The notes: generated by a model not told the origin, from the letters alone. A DNA stretch of 64,000 nt from Mycolicibacterium sp. TY81 (GCF_018326285.1 NZ_AP023362.1:1364001-1428000), one strand, 5' to 3'. Shown: positions 23,509 through 33,871, counted from the first letter of the stretch. Numbers and translations: made by a program.

Positions 23509-26355
23509 TCAGCCCACCGGCGCAGGGGAGTGCTGCTCGGTTGCCGCCGCCGTGCGGCGGGGCCGCAGCGGCCACCAGAACCACCGGCCGAGGAGCGCCG
23601 CGACGGACGGCGTCATCAATGACCGAACGATCAAGGTGTCGAACAACAATCCGAGTCCGATGGTCGTGCCGGCCTGACCGATGGAGCTCAGATCGCTGGC
23701 GGCCATCGACATCATGGTGAAGGCGAACACCAGGCCGGCTGTGGTCACGACACTGCCGGTCTCGCCCATCGAGCGGATGATGCCGGTTTTCAGTCCGGCG
23801 CCGATTTCCTCCTGGAACCGGGAGACCAGCAGCAGGTTGTAGTCGGAGCCGACCGCCAGCAGGATGATCAGGCCGAAAACCGGTGCGATCCAGTTCAACT
23901 CGAGGCCCAACAGGTTCTGCCACACCAGCACCGAGAGTCCGAACGCCGCACCGAGGGACAGCAGCACGGTGCCGACGATGACCAGCGATGCGACCAGCGC
24001 CCGCGTGATGAGCAGCATGACGACGAAGATCAGGGTCAGTGCGGCGGTGCCGACGATCAGCAGGTCGTACTGCGAGCCCGACTGGATGTCTCGATAGATC
24101 GCGGCGGTGCCGGCGAGGTAGAACTTGGCACCGGTGAGGGCCGATCCCTTCACCGATTGATGCGCGGTCTCGAGCGTCGGCAGGACCGCGGCGATGCCGT
24201 CCGGGGTGGCCGGATCTTCGGCGTGCGTGATGATGAAGCGCGCGGCCTTGCCGTCGGGGGACAGGAACAGCTTGAGGCCGCGCTGAAAGTCCGCATTGGC
24301 AAAGGCTTCCGGTGGCAGGTAGAAGTAGTCGCCACTGCGGGACGCGTCGAAGGCCTGGCCCATGGCGCCGGCGGTGTCGGTCATTGCGGACATCTGGGTG
24401 ATCAGCCCGGAGAAGCTGCTGTGCAATGTGAGCAGCGTGCCGCGCATGGACTCCACCGTCGCGATCATGGGCGGGAACTGGGCCCTCATCTGTGGCAACA
24501 GCGCGACCGTGCTGTCCATGTCGGTGCCCAGTGCGGCCATGTCCGAACTGAACGTGTCGACGTTGTCGATGGCGTCGAAGACCGATCTGGTTGCCGCGCA
24601 GACCGGGATGTCGCTGCAGTGCTGCTCCCAGTAGAAGTAGTTGCGCAGCGGCCGGGCGAAGTCATCGAAGTCCGCCAGATGGTCGCGCAGTTCGCCCATG
24701 GTGATGTGCATTTCGTGCACGTCCGTCGCCAGGTGCCCCGTGGCGCCACTCATCTGGTCCACCAACGCCTGCAGGCGCTTCATCGGTCCGATCAGGCCGC
24801 CTAGGTCGTCACTCATCTTCAGGATGTCGCCCATCCGGTCTTTCATGATCCGGAGGTTCTGCTGGATCGGGATGGACTGGGCGCTGACCTGGAAGGGGAT
24901 GGAGGTGTGTTCGGTCGGCCCGCCGAACGGGCGAGTGATGCTCTGCACCATCGCGATTCCGGGCAACTTGAAGATGTCCTTGGCCAGCTTGTCCAGGATG
25001 ATCATGTCGGCGCTGTTGCGCATGTCGTGATCCGTCTCGACCATCAGGATGTCGGGATTCATCGTGGCAGCGCTGAAGTGGCGCTCGGCGGCGTCGTATC
25101 CGACGTTCGACGGCAGGTCGCGAGGGATGTAGAAGCGGTCGTCGAAGCTCAGTTTCATGCTGGGCATGAACATGATTCCGACGAGCGCGACCAGTAGGGA
25201 CGCGACGAAGATCGGCGCCGGCCAGCGGACGGTGGCGGTGCCGATGCGTCGCCAGCCCGTGGTCTTGGTCATCCGTTTCGGTTCGAGCAGGCCGCGGCGG
25301 GTGGCGACGGCCACCACGGCCGGCGCCGCGGTCAACGCGCCCGCAACGACCACGACGAGCCCCAGGGCGGAGGGGATGCCCAGCGCCTTGAAGTACGACA
25401 GCCGTGCCAGGTGCAGGCAGAGCGTCGCGCCGGCGATGGTCAGGCCGGAACCCAGGATGATGTGGGCGGTGCCGCGAAACATGGTGTAGTAGGCGGCTTC
25501 CGGGGTCTGTCCGGCTTGGCGGGCCTCGTGGTAGCGGCCCACCAGGAATATGGCGTAGTCGGTTCCCGCGGCGATGGCCAGCGAGGACAGCATGGCGACC
25601 ACGAATGTCGAGAAGCTCAGCAGACCGTGGTCGCCGAGCAGCGCGACCAGGCCCCTTGCGGTGCCCATCTCGAAACCGACCATCACCAGCACGAGCGCGA
25701 CAGTGCTCGCGGAGCGGTAGGCCACGGCCAGCATGATGATGATCACGACGCCTGTGACGCCCATCATCGTGAGCATGCTCTTGTCGGCGGCCTCGTTCAT
25801 GTCGGTGGTCAGTGGCGCCGGCCCCGTCACGTAGACCTTCAGCCCCGGGGGCGGCGTCTGCCGCTCGACGATCTCCCGCACGCGGTCGACCGATTCATTA
25901 CCCAGCGTGCTGCCCTGGTCGCCGGCGAGATTCAGCTGGACGTACGCCGCCTTGCCGTCGCGGCTCTGCACGCCCGCGGAGGTCAGCGGGTCGCCCCAGA
26001 CGTCCTGCACGTGTTGTACGTGCGCGGAATCGGCCCGCAGCGCCCGCACCAGGCCGTCGTAGAAGCGGTGGGCCTCGTCGCCGAGTTTCTCGTCGCTTTC
26101 GAGGATGACCATTGCGATGCTGTCGGAATCCGACTCGCGGTACGTCGCACCGATCTTCTTGGCGGCGATCAAAGCCGGGGCGTCCTGCGGCGACATCGTC
26201 ACCGCGTGTTCGCGGGCCACCGACTCGATCTGTGGCACAAGGACATTCAGGGCGACGGTGAGCAGCAGCCAGCCGATGACGATGGGCCAGGCGAACCGCC
26301 GGATGAATCGCATGTACGCCGGGCGGGTGTCGTGGTCACTGTTGTTGGCGCTCAT
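23509..26355 (-). CDS. MmpL-family RND transporter
   Basis: A 948-residue mycobacterial membrane protein, large type, that exports lipids, siderophores or toxic compounds with proton motive force. Two MMPL blocks are seen, each a membrane helix, a large periplasmic loop, then five or six helices. The paired 'GTDYAIFLVGRYHEARQ' and 'GSDYNLLLVSRFQEE' carry the Asp-Tyr proton-relay residues. The first ATG at 26355 overlaps the mmpS stop (ATGA), and the start at 26373 is therefore not used. With the adjacent mmpS it most resembles MmpS5/MmpL5- or MmpS4/L4-type pairs. Substrate unknown. Confidence 0.92.
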   Translation of the reverse strand: MSANNSDHDTRPAYMRFIRRFAWPIVIGWLLLTVALNVLVPQIESVAREHAVTMSPQDAPALIAAKKIGATYRESDSDSIAMVILESDEKLGDEAHRFYDGLVRALRADSAHVQHVQDVWGDPLTSAGVQSRDGKAAYVQLNLAGDQGSTLGNESVDRVREIVERQTPPPGLKVYVTGPAPLTTDMNEAADKSMLTMMGVTGVVIIIMLAVAYRSASTVALVLVMVGFEMGTARGLVALLGDHGLLSFSTFVVAMLSSLAIAAGTDYAIFLVGRYHEARQAGQTPEAAYYTMFRGTAHIILGSGLTIAGATLCLHLARLSYFKALGIPSALGLVVVVAGALTAAPAVVAVATRRGLLEPKRMTKTTGWRRIGTATVRWPAPIFVASLLVALVGIMFMPSMKLSFDDRFYIPRDLPSNVGYDAAERHFSAATMNPDILMVETDHDMRNSADMIILDKLAKDIFKLPGIAMVQSITRPFGGPTEHTSIPFQVSAQSIPIQQNLRIMKDRMGDILKMSDDLGGLIGPMKRLQALVDQMSGATGHLATDVHEMHITMGELRDHLADFDDFARPLRNYFYWEQHCSDIPVCAATRSVFDAIDNVDTFSSDMAALGTDMDSTVALLPQMRAQFPPMIATVESMRGTLLTLHSSFSGLITQMSAMTDTAGAMGQAFDASRSGDYFYLPPEAFANADFQRGLKLFLSPDGKAARFIITHAEDPATPDGIAAVLPTLETAHQSVKGSALTGAKFYLAGTAAIYRDIQSGSQYDLLIVGTAALTLIFVVMLLITRALVASLVIVGTVLLSLGAAFGLSVLVWQNLLGLELNWIAPVFGLIILLAVGSDYNLLLVSRFQEEIGAGLKTGIIRSMGETGSVVTTAGLVFAFTMMSMAASDLSSIGQAGTTIGLGLLFDTLIVRSLMTPSVAALLGRWFWWPLRPRRTAAATEQHSPAPVG

Positions 26356-26783
26356 GCGTTCTTGACCAGACACGAGGTCTGGGCATCACGCCCGAGGGCG
26401 GACTGCTCCTGGCGGGCCTCGCCATCCACGGTGATACGACATCCGAGCCGGTCGCCGTCGCCCTGCGCGACGATGCTCGCGATCGTCGCCGGTGCGGTCG
26501 TGGTGATCTCCACGGTCCACGGCAGGGCGGCGAAACTTGCCTGCACCGGCTGGGCGTTCTCATCGAGGTAGTTGACGCTGCCCGCGGTGCCGGTGGGGCC
26601 GAAAACCTCATAGACCACATGCTTGACATGCGTCGGCTCGAGTGGCTCGGCAGTGCGGCCGGTGGCGGTGAAGATCGGTTCGGAGCCGAACGCGCCGCGC
26701 AGTTGCGTGACTGCCGTCGCGCCCAGCGCGACGGCGACCACGGTCACCGCAGGCACCCAGATTCTCGCCAGGACAGGTGGCAT
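26352..26783 (-). CDS. MmpS-family accessory protein
   Basis: A 143-residue MmpS protein: one N-terminal membrane helix ('IWVPAVTVVAVALGATAVTQL', about residues 8-28) and a periplasmic beta domain with 'HVVYEVFGPTGTAGSVNYLDE' and the paired Cys of 'LGCRITVDG' and 'QTSCLVKNA'. MmpS partners assist the MmpL pump encoded immediately downstream (four-base overlap). GAGGGGA lies about five bases before the ATG. Three CsoR/CstR-type palindromes lie between this gene and the divergent sulfide module, the nearest 59 bases upstream of its start. Confidence 0.9.
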   Translation of the reverse strand: MPPVLARIWVPAVTVVAVALGATAVTQLRGAFGSEPIFTATGRTAEPLEPTHVKHVVYEVFGPTGTAGSVNYLDENAQPVQASFAALPWTVEITTTAPATIASIVAQGDGDRLGCRITVDGEARQEQSALGRDAQTSCLVKNA

Positions 26784-26841
26784 CGTTGTCTCCCCTCACA
26801 GCGCACGACGCAGGCTGTAGCCCGTGGACGCGCAATATGCG

Positions 26842-26857
26842 ATACCCCTCGGGGTAT
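26842..26857. promoter_or_regulatory. CsoR/CstR-type operator 1
   Basis: ATACCCC and GGGGTAT (7-base arms, exact) flank TC. This is the pattern bound by CsoR-family repressors. It is the site nearest mmpS. Confidence 0.75.
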
Positions 26858-26875
26858 TGAATCAAGCCAAACGTA

Positions 26876-26895
26876 CCATACCCCCTAGGGTATGG
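26876..26895. promoter_or_regulatory. CsoR/CstR-type operator 2
   Basis: CCATACCC and GGGTATGG (8-base arms, exact) flank CCTA. It is the most symmetrical of the four sites and the middle one of the three between mmpS and the Cys-rich gene. Confidence 0.78.
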
Positions 26896-26929
26896 CTGTC
26901 AGTGTGAGATCTCCGACAAGTTCGTTGGC

Positions 26930-26949
26930 GCATACCCCAGGGGGCATGC
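26930..26949. promoter_or_regulatory. CsoR/CstR-type operator 3
   Basis: GCATACCCC and GGGGCATGC flank AG, with one mismatch in nine. It is nearest the sulfide-module genes, 112 bases before the Cys-rich start. Confidence 0.7.
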
Positions 26950-27013
26950 TATGAAGGAATGGTACGAGCCGCGGCGGAGAGCCTGATCGGATCGAATCGC
27001 CAAGGAGCACAAC

Positions 27014-27058
27014 ATGGCTCACCGGCTCGATCATCCGCGCGGCCACCGGAGGGAGTGA
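27014..27058 (+). CDS. Possible 14-codon leader ORF
   Basis: An ATG preceded by AAGGAG opens a short frame (MAHRLDHPRGHRRE) that stops three bases before the ATG of the Cys-rich gene. The good ribosome site and the tight spacing suggest a leader peptide or coupling device, but there is no Cys and nothing recognisable, so it may be chance. Confidence 0.25.
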   Translation: MAHRLDHPRGHRRE

Positions 27059-27061
27059 ATC

Positions 27062-27217
27062 ATGTGCCAGGCCAAGCGTTGTTCGCAATGCGGCAAGACC
27101 ACCTGGTCGGGCTGTGGGATGCACGTCGACGCCGTCAAGGCCACGGTACCCGCCGGCCAGTGGTGCGACGGGCACCCCAAATCCGATCGACCGTCCCGCA
27201 TGAAGTTCTGGAGGTAG
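27062..27217 (+). CDS. 51-residue Cys-rich zinc-ribbon-like protein
   Basis: A very small protein starting 'MCQAKRCSQCGKTTWSGCGM' with Cys at 2, 7, 10, 18 and 35 and His at 21 and 38; the C-x2-C-G-K-T-T-W-x-G-C-G arrangement looks like a metal-binding knuckle. GGAGG lies before the ATG, and the stop is four bases before the GTG of the sulfide:quinone oxidoreductase-like gene, so they form one operon. A role as a sulfide/persulfide carrier, zinc-binding or redox partner is only a guess. It is too short for most gene finders but looks real on spacing and composition. Confidence 0.7.
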   Translation: MCQAKRCSQCGKTTWSGCGMHVDAVKATVPAGQWCDGHPKSDRPSRMKFWR

Positions 27218-27221
27218 GAAC

Positions 27222-28728
<1,507 letters not shown>

Positions 28729-28735
28729 GGCCGGC

Positions 28736-29428
28736 TCAGTGGGCCGGCCGCTTGATGATGGTGAGCGACTGGTCGATCTTCTTGAACTTGGTGAAAGTGT
28801 CTGCGGGAACGCCGAACACGGCGCCGAGAACATCGGGCGGCAGCTTGCTGATGGACGCTCCGATGCCGATGTCGTCTTCGCCCTCCTGGGTGCTGGCGTT
28901 GAACACGATCAGCAGACTCAGATTCTGGGTGCCCTTGTTCTCGAAGTAGTGCAGTGAGCCCTGCGGCGCGAACACCACGTCGCCGACGTTGGCCTCGAAC
29001 TGCTCGGAGTGCCCCATCGGATCGAGCAGGGTCCAGGTCGCCACACCGCTGGTGATGACATTGATCTCCCAGGCGCTGGGGTGCCAGTGCGGTTCCCGGA
29101 TGCCACCGGGCTCCAGGGTGACCATCACCACGCTGGCTTCCTGTCCGGTGAGTATCGGCCAATTGCCTTCGTAGGCTTGGCGCAGCGTGCCGCCCTCGAA
29201 CTGGGTGGGCGCCAGGGCGCCGAGGTGGAACATGTGCGGCTGTGCCGTGTTCAGCTCGGCCGGGATGCGCGGGTTGCCGAACCGGGCGGCGTTGTCGGTC
29301 ATGGTGTTTTCCTGAGTTTCCTTGCGGGGCAGAGGGGTTGAGAACGCGCGGTCGGCGCCGGCGCCGGCGATCGCCGCAACCCCGACTGCGCCCGCACCGC
29401 CGAGCATCGTCCGTCGATTGATCATCAT
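28736..29428 (-). CDS. Tat-exported cupin (oxalate-decarboxylase-like)
   Basis: A 230-residue protein whose N-terminus 'MMINRRTMLGGAGAVGVAA' is a twin-arginine signal followed by a hydrophobic segment; tatA and tatC are in this window. The rest is one cupin domain with the metal ligands 'PHWHPSAWEINVI' (His-x-His...Glu) and a later His in 'GSLHYFENKG', as in oxalate decarboxylases and their kin. It is half the size of the bicupin enzymes, so another activity is possible. The start at 29428 gives the signal peptide; the upstream extension to 29479 is not used. Confidence 0.82.
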   Translation of the reverse strand: MMINRRTMLGGAGAVGVAAIAGAGADRAFSTPLPRKETQENTMTDNAARFGNPRIPAELNTAQPHMFHLGALAPTQFEGGTLRQAYEGNWPILTGQEASVVMVTLEPGGIREPHWHPSAWEINVITSGVATWTLLDPMGHSEQFEANVGDVVFAPQGSLHYFENKGTQNLSLLIVFNASTQEGEDDIGIGASISKLPPDVLGAVFGVPADTFTKFKKIDQSLTIIKRPAH

Positions 29429-29602
29429 GTGGACAGATTCACCGGCGTCCGGGCCGTTGTCGTCAGCGCTGGCACCCAACCGCGTCTTCCTGCTGGCTGC
29501 AATACGGAATTGATGCCTGCGGTAGCGACTTTTGCCTGGTCAGGGCCGACGATTGAGGCAGTCCGAAAGCGGACGAGCCCTTCGACAGAAAGCGCACCGA
29601 TC

Positions 29603-29809
29603 ATGAAGAACCCGATCAAGTTCATCGCTCCCGCAATGGCCGTGGCCGGTATTGCCGGTGCCCTCCTGCTGGCGCCGATCGCCAGCGCCGACACCGATCC
29701 GCTGATCCCCAACGGAACCGACCCGCACTCGTCGTACGTGTTGGGCGAGCACTTCTCCAACCATGACGAGGCCAACCAGAGCGCCGGCTACCTGGATACG
29801 TCGTTCTGA
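29603..29809 (+). CDS. Small secreted protein
   Basis: A 68-residue protein: 'MKNPIKFIAPAMAVAGIAGALLLAPIASA' is a clear signal peptide with cleavage after ASA, leaving about 39 residues ('DTDPLIPNGTDPHSSYVLG' and a Ser/Tyr-rich end). Mycobacteria encode many such small exported proteins of unknown function. A perfect 19-base hairpin terminator follows 16 bases after the stop. It is divergent from the Tat-exported cupin. Confidence 0.72.
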   Translation: MKNPIKFIAPAMAVAGIAGALLLAPIASADTDPLIPNGTDPHSSYVLGEHFSNHDEANQSAGYLDTSF

Positions 29810-29825
29810 TCCCCGCCGAACCGGC

Positions 29826-29868
29826 ACGGCTCCGTCCGCCACCCACCTCGGGTGGCGGACGGAGCCGT
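29826..29868. terminator. Strong hairpin terminator
   Basis: A 19-base-pair perfect stem (29826-29844 with 29850-29868) around the loop ACCTC, in the gap between the small secreted gene (+) and the alpha/beta hydrolase (-), which converge on it. The last T's of the stem end at GTTT. Confidence 0.85.
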
Positions 29869-29879
29869 TTCTGGATGTG

Positions 29880-30716
29880 TCAGAAGCGCCGGACGAAATC
29901 CAGTGCGGTGGCGGCGACGTCGCGCCACCCACTGTCGATGACGAGGGAGTGGCCGCGTCCCGGGATTTCGACGATCTCGGTGACGTTCGGGTTCTTCTGC
30001 TGCCGCTTGTACGACGCGTTGGCGATGGCCCACGGCACGGTGTGGTCCTTCTCGCCCGAGATGATCAGCAGCGGACCACGTTCCGGATTCCGGGTGTCGA
30101 CCTTGGCCTCGGTGCTCGAATGGAAGTTGGCGGTGGCGGCCTGGAACAGCGGCAGGCCCGAGCCGGCGACCGAGTAGTTCTCGTACAGCTTTGCCGACTC
30201 CTCTTCGGACACGGCATTGCCGAACCCGAACCGGAACTGCTTGGGGGTCAAGGCGACCGCGCGGTCACGGTTGAGCGGGTTGCCGAGGACGGGGAACGCC
30301 GAGCGCAGGGCCGCGATCGGCAGCGGCAGCACGCCGCGGAACGGCGCGGGATCGATCGCGACCGCGACCTTGGCCAGGCCGAGGCCCGCCAGCTTCTGGG
30401 TGATCAATCCGCCGAACGAGTGGCCGATGACGATCGGCTTGCGGTCGAGTGCGCCGATGACGTCGACGTAGTGCTGCGTGATGTCACCGATGCTCTTGCG
30501 GGCGAACACCGACGGATCGCGACGGGCGTCCTCCACTGTCGCCGGATCGTCGGGCCAACCGGGGGCGAGGGTCACGAAACCCTGTTCCTCGAACAACGTC
30601 CGCCAGCTGTCCCAGCTGTTCGGCAGCAGCCACAGGCCGTGTACGAACACGACGGGCTGCCGTCCGGTGCGGTTGGCGCGGTCGATGTCGGCCTGTTCGG
30701 TCCGGGTGATGGTCAT
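29880..30716 (-). CDS. Alpha/beta-hydrolase
   Basis: A 278-residue hydrolase of the esterase/lipase/haloperoxidase type: nucleophile Ser in 'VIGHSFGGLITQKLAG', the oxyanion-hole 'FVHGLWLLPNSWDSW', an acidic partner near 'LIISGEKDHTVPW' and His in 'PGRGHSLVID'. There is no signal peptide. The substrate is unknown. It is divergent from a TetR gene, and the gap has two AGAACG-type palindromes, so it is likely the gene the TetR controls. Confidence 0.88.
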   Translation of the reverse strand: MTITRTEQADIDRANRTGRQPVVFVHGLWLLPNSWDSWRTLFEEQGFVTLAPGWPDDPATVEDARRDPSVFARKSIGDITQHYVDVIGALDRKPIVIGHSFGGLITQKLAGLGLAKVAVAIDPAPFRGVLPLPIAALRSAFPVLGNPLNRDRAVALTPKQFRFGFGNAVSEEESAKLYENYSVAGSGLPLFQAATANFHSSTEAKVDTRNPERGPLLIISGEKDHTVPWAIANASYKRQQKNPNVTEIVEIPGRGHSLVIDSGWRDVAATALDFVRRF

Positions 30717-30736
30717 GGCGTCTCCTCAAAGTAGAA

Positions 30737-30750
30737 AGAACGGTCGTTCT
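30737..30750. promoter_or_regulatory. TetR-type palindrome 1
   Basis: AGAACG and CGTTCT flank GT, exact 6-base arms, in the hydrolase/tetR intergenic region close to the hydrolase start. Confidence 0.7.
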
Positions 30751-30795
30751 GCCTCTGTAACCGGCGACGCGCGGGATGTGTTCCCGAAATCAGAA

Positions 30796-30805
30796 AGAAC
30801 GTTCT
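30796..30805. promoter_or_regulatory. TetR-type palindrome 2
   Basis: AGAACGTTCT is a perfect 10-base palindrome sharing the AGAAC/GTTCT halves of palindrome 1, placed 11 bases before the TACGCT -10 box of tetR, so one repressor could control both genes. Confidence 0.68.
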
Positions 30806-30827
30806 AGCTCGCGAGTACGCTGGGGTC

Positions 30828-31394
30828 ATGGACAGTGCCGAAGCGGCTCTGCGACCACGCGAGCGGCTGCTGCGGGTCGCGGCGGAGCTGTTCTATCGCG
30901 AAGGAATCCACGCCGTCGGCGTCGACCGGATACTCGCCGCGGCGGGCGTCACGCGCGCCACCATGTACCGCCACTTCAAGGGCAAGGAAGGGCTCGTCGA
31001 GGCGTACCTCGGGCTCGAGGACGAGACCATCCGCGGCTACTTCCGCGACGCCGCGGCCACCGCCGGCCCGGATGCCGACATGCTCGAGCTGGTGATCGAC
31101 GGCATCGCCGAAGACATCGCGAGGTACCACACCCGCGGTTGTCCGTTCATCAACGCCGCCGCCGAGTACCCCGCGCCGGACAGTCCGGTGCGGCAACTCA
31201 TCGCCCGGCACCGCAACTGGTTTCGCGGTGCGCTGCAGGACGCGGCCGGCGCTTGCGACGACGCCGAGCAGGTCGCGGCATCGCTCGTGCTGCTGCGGGA
31301 CGCCGCGCTGGTCGGCGGATACCTCGACGGAATCGACTCGACCCAGACCGCCTTCGTCCGGGCCGCCCGGCAGGCCGCGGGTATCTCTCGGTGA
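30828..31394 (+). CDS. TetR-family repressor
   Basis: A 188-residue TetR protein: helix-turn-helix 'GIHAVGVDRILAAAGVTRATMYRHFKGKEGLVEAYL' (about residues 27-62) and a ligand domain with 'RGCPFINAAAEYPAPDSPV', a segment typical of the LmrA/YxaF-like TetR group. The ATG is preceded by TACGCT (30816-30821) at six bases, a leaderless arrangement. It is divergent from the hydrolase, with matching palindromes in the gap. Confidence 0.88.
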   Translation: MDSAEAALRPRERLLRVAAELFYREGIHAVGVDRILAAAGVTRATMYRHFKGKEGLVEAYLGLEDETIRGYFRDAAATAGPDADMLELVIDGIAEDIARYHTRGCPFINAAAEYPAPDSPVRQLIARHRNWFRGALQDAAGACDDAEQVAASLVLLRDAALVGGYLDGIDSTQTAFVRAARQAAGISR

Positions 31395-31447
31395 TGCGCG
31401 GCCTGTTGCCCACCTAATACCCATGCCCAACCCGTAAGCTCGATTGT

Positions 31448-32806
31448 GTGCAGCGACGGATCATGGGAATCGAGACCGAGTTTGGCGTGACCTGCACTTT
31501 TCATGGTCACCGCCGGCTCAGCCCTGACGAGGTAGCGCGGTATCTGTTCCGGCGAGTGGTGTCGTGGGGCCGCAGTTCCAACGTCTTCTTGCGAAACGGT
31601 GCACGCCTGTACCTCGATGTGGGCAGCCACCCCGAGTACGCGACCGCCGAATGCGACAACCTCGCGCAGCTGGTCACCCACGATCGCGCGGGTGAGCGCG
31701 TGCTCGAAGATCTGCTGGTCGACGCCGAGCAGCGGCTCGCCGACGAGGGCATCGGCGGCGACATCTACCTGTTCAAGAACAACACCGACTCGGCGGGCAA
31801 CTCCTACGGCTGCCACGAGAACTACCTGATCGTGCGGGCCGGGGAGTTCTCCCGGATTTCGGACGTGCTGTTGCCGTTCCTGGTCACCCGCCAGCTGATC
31901 TGCGGCGCGGGCAAGGTGCTGCAGACGCCGAAGGCCGCGACGTTCTGTCTGAGCCAGCGCGCCGAGCACATCTGGGAGGGTGTCTCCAGCGCGACCACCA
32001 GGTCACGGCCCATCATCAACACCCGCGACGAGCCGCACGCCGACGCCGAGAAGTACCGCCGGTTGCACGTCATCGTCGGCGACTCCAACATGTGCGAGTC
32101 CACCACCATGCTCAAGGTGGGCAGCGCCTCGCTGGTGCTGGAGATGATCGAGGCGGGCGTGCCGTTCCGGGACTTCTCGCTGGACAACCCGATCCGGGCC
32201 ATCCGTGAGGTCAGCCATGACCTGACCGGCCGGCGCGCCGTGCGGCTGGCGGGCGGGCGGCAGGCCTCGGCGCTGGACATCCAGCGCGAATACCATTCGC
32301 GCGCCGTCGATTACCTGCAGACCCGCGAGCCCAACGTGCAGCTCGAGCAGGTCGTCGACCTGTGGGGCCGCCAGCTCGACGCCGTCGAGAGCCAGGACTT
32401 CGCCAAGGTCGACACCGAGATCGACTGGGTGATCAAGCGGAAGTTGTTCCAGCGCTACCAGGATCGCTACAGCATGGAGCTGTCCGACCCCAAGATCGCG
32501 CAGCTGGACCTGGCCTACCACGACATCAAGCGCGGACGCGGCGTGTTCGATCTGTTGCAGCGCAAGGGCCTGGCCGCCCGCGTCACCACCGACGAGGAGA
32601 TCGACGCGGCGGTCAACACCCCGCCGCAAACCACCCGGGCCAAGCTGCGCGGCGAATTCATCACCGCCGCACAGGAAGCCGGGCGCGACTTCACCGTCGA
32701 CTGGGTGCACCTGAAGCTCAACGACCAGGCGCAACGCACGGTGCTCTGCAAGGACCCGTTCCGGTCGGTCGACGAGCGGGTGAACCGGCTGATCGCCAGC
32801 ATGTGA
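31448..32806 (+). CDS. pafA: Pup-protein ligase PafA
   Basis: PafA forms the isopeptide bond between the C-terminal Glu of Pup and a substrate lysine, with ATP. The 452-residue protein starts '[21 protein letters not shown]', where the Glu of 'GIETEFG' is the metal-binding residue, and carries '[20 protein letters not shown]', 'CHENYLIVR' and '[20 protein letters not shown]', the same fold as Dop but without the Dop loop. TAAGCT (31435-31440) lies seven bases before the GTG, so the transcript is probably leaderless. pafB follows after 69 bases. Confidence 0.97.
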   Translation: MQRRIMGIETEFGVTCTFHGHRRLSPDEVARYLFRRVVSWGRSSNVFLRNGARLYLDVGSHPEYATAECDNLAQLVTHDRAGERVLEDLLVDAEQRLADEGIGGDIYLFKNNTDSAGNSYGCHENYLIVRAGEFSRISDVLLPFLVTRQLICGAGKVLQTPKAATFCLSQRAEHIWEGVSSATTRSRPIINTRDEPHADAEKYRRLHVIVGDSNMCESTTMLKVGSASLVLEMIEAGVPFRDFSLDNPIRAIREVSHDLTGRRAVRLAGGRQASALDIQREYHSRAVDYLQTREPNVQLEQVVDLWGRQLDAVESQDFAKVDTEIDWVIKRKLFQRYQDRYSMELSDPKIAQLDLAYHDIKRGRGVFDLLQRKGLAARVTTDEEIDAAVNTPPQTTRAKLRGEFITAAQEAGRDFTVDWVHLKLNDQAQRTVLCKDPFRSVDERVNRLIASM

Positions 32807-32875
32807 CGGGCGCGTCCGTCACCGCGGGCGCGCCGGTAACCGGGTGGCGCACAGCAACCACTTAGTCTGTTGGAC

Positions 32876-33871
32876 GTGGCGACGTCCAAGGTTGAGCGGT
32901 TGATGAACCTCGTCATTGCGCTCCTGTCCACCCGTAGCTACCTGTCCGCAGAGCAGATCCGGGCCAACGTCACGGGCTACCAGGACCCGCCGACCGACGA
33001 GGCGTTCTCCCGGATGTTTGAGCGCGACAAGAACGAGCTGCGCGACCTCGGCATCCCACTGGAGACCGGGCGCGCCTCGATGATGGACGTCAATGACGGC
33101 TACCGCATCAACCGCACCGCCTACGAGCTGCCGCCCGTCGAGCTGACGGGCGACGAGCGCGCCGTCGTCGCGATCGCCACCCAGCTGTGGGAATCGCAGG
33201 AGATGGTCACCGCCACGCAGAGCGCGCTGCTCAAGCTGCGGGCCGCGGGCGTGGACGTCGACGCGCCCGACGCGGGCGTCGCGATCACCACCGGAACCAC
33301 GCAGGGGCTGCGCGGTTCCGAGGAGGCCCTGGGAATTCTGTTGTCGGCCATCGACTCCGGCCGTGCCGTGCAGTTCGCGCACCGTCCCAATCGGAGTTCG
33401 CCGTACGTCGACCGCACCCTCGAGCCCTGGGGCGTGGTCACCTACCGCGGCCGGTGGTACGTCGTCGGTCACGACCGCGACCGCAACGACGCGCGCACCT
33501 TCCGGGTGTCGCGCATCGCCGGTGAGGTGCGCGCCGTCGGACCCGACCACGCCGTCACCCGGCCCGAGGGCGTCAACCTGCGGGACATCGTGCACCGTGC
33601 GGTCTCCGAGTGGCCGGCCGGCGAGCAGGCCCGGATCTGGGTCGCCGAGGGGCGGGCGACGGCGTTGCGCCGGCAGGCCGTCAGCTCCTCACCCAGCACG
33701 CGCGGCGGGCGCAGCGGCGACGAGATCGTCGTCGACATCGGCATGGTCGACCGGCTGGCCCGGGAGATCGCCGGCTACGGCGCCGACGCGGTCGCGCTGG
33801 AGCCGAAATCTTTGCGGGACAACGTGATCGGACGGTTGCGTGCGCAGGCGGGGGAGAGCCTTCACAAGTGA
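32876..33871 (+). CDS. pafB: DNA-damage regulator subunit PafB
   Basis: PafB and PafC form the heterodimer that activates most LexA-independent DNA-damage genes of mycobacteria. The 331-residue protein starts 'MATSKVERLMNLVIALLST' with a winged helix, followed by WYL and C-terminal (WCX) domains ('RWYVVGHDRDRNDARTFRVSRI'). The GTG at 32876 has TAGTCT (32863-32868) seven bases ahead and matches the start of the M. tuberculosis protein, so it is preferred to the TTG at 32870. Its stop overlaps the pafC GTG by four bases. The IS-split damage promoter at 44498 is a possible target. Confidence 0.95.
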   Translation: MATSKVERLMNLVIALLSTRSYLSAEQIRANVTGYQDPPTDEAFSRMFERDKNELRDLGIPLETGRASMMDVNDGYRINRTAYELPPVELTGDERAVVAIATQLWESQEMVTATQSALLKLRAAGVDVDAPDAGVAITTGTTQGLRGSEEALGILLSAIDSGRAVQFAHRPNRSSPYVDRTLEPWGVVTYRGRWYVVGHDRDRNDARTFRVSRIAGEVRAVGPDHAVTRPEGVNLRDIVHRAVSEWPAGEQARIWVAEGRATALRRQAVSSSPSTRGGRSGDEIVVDIGMVDRLAREIAGYGADAVALEPKSLRDNVIGRLRAQAGESLHK

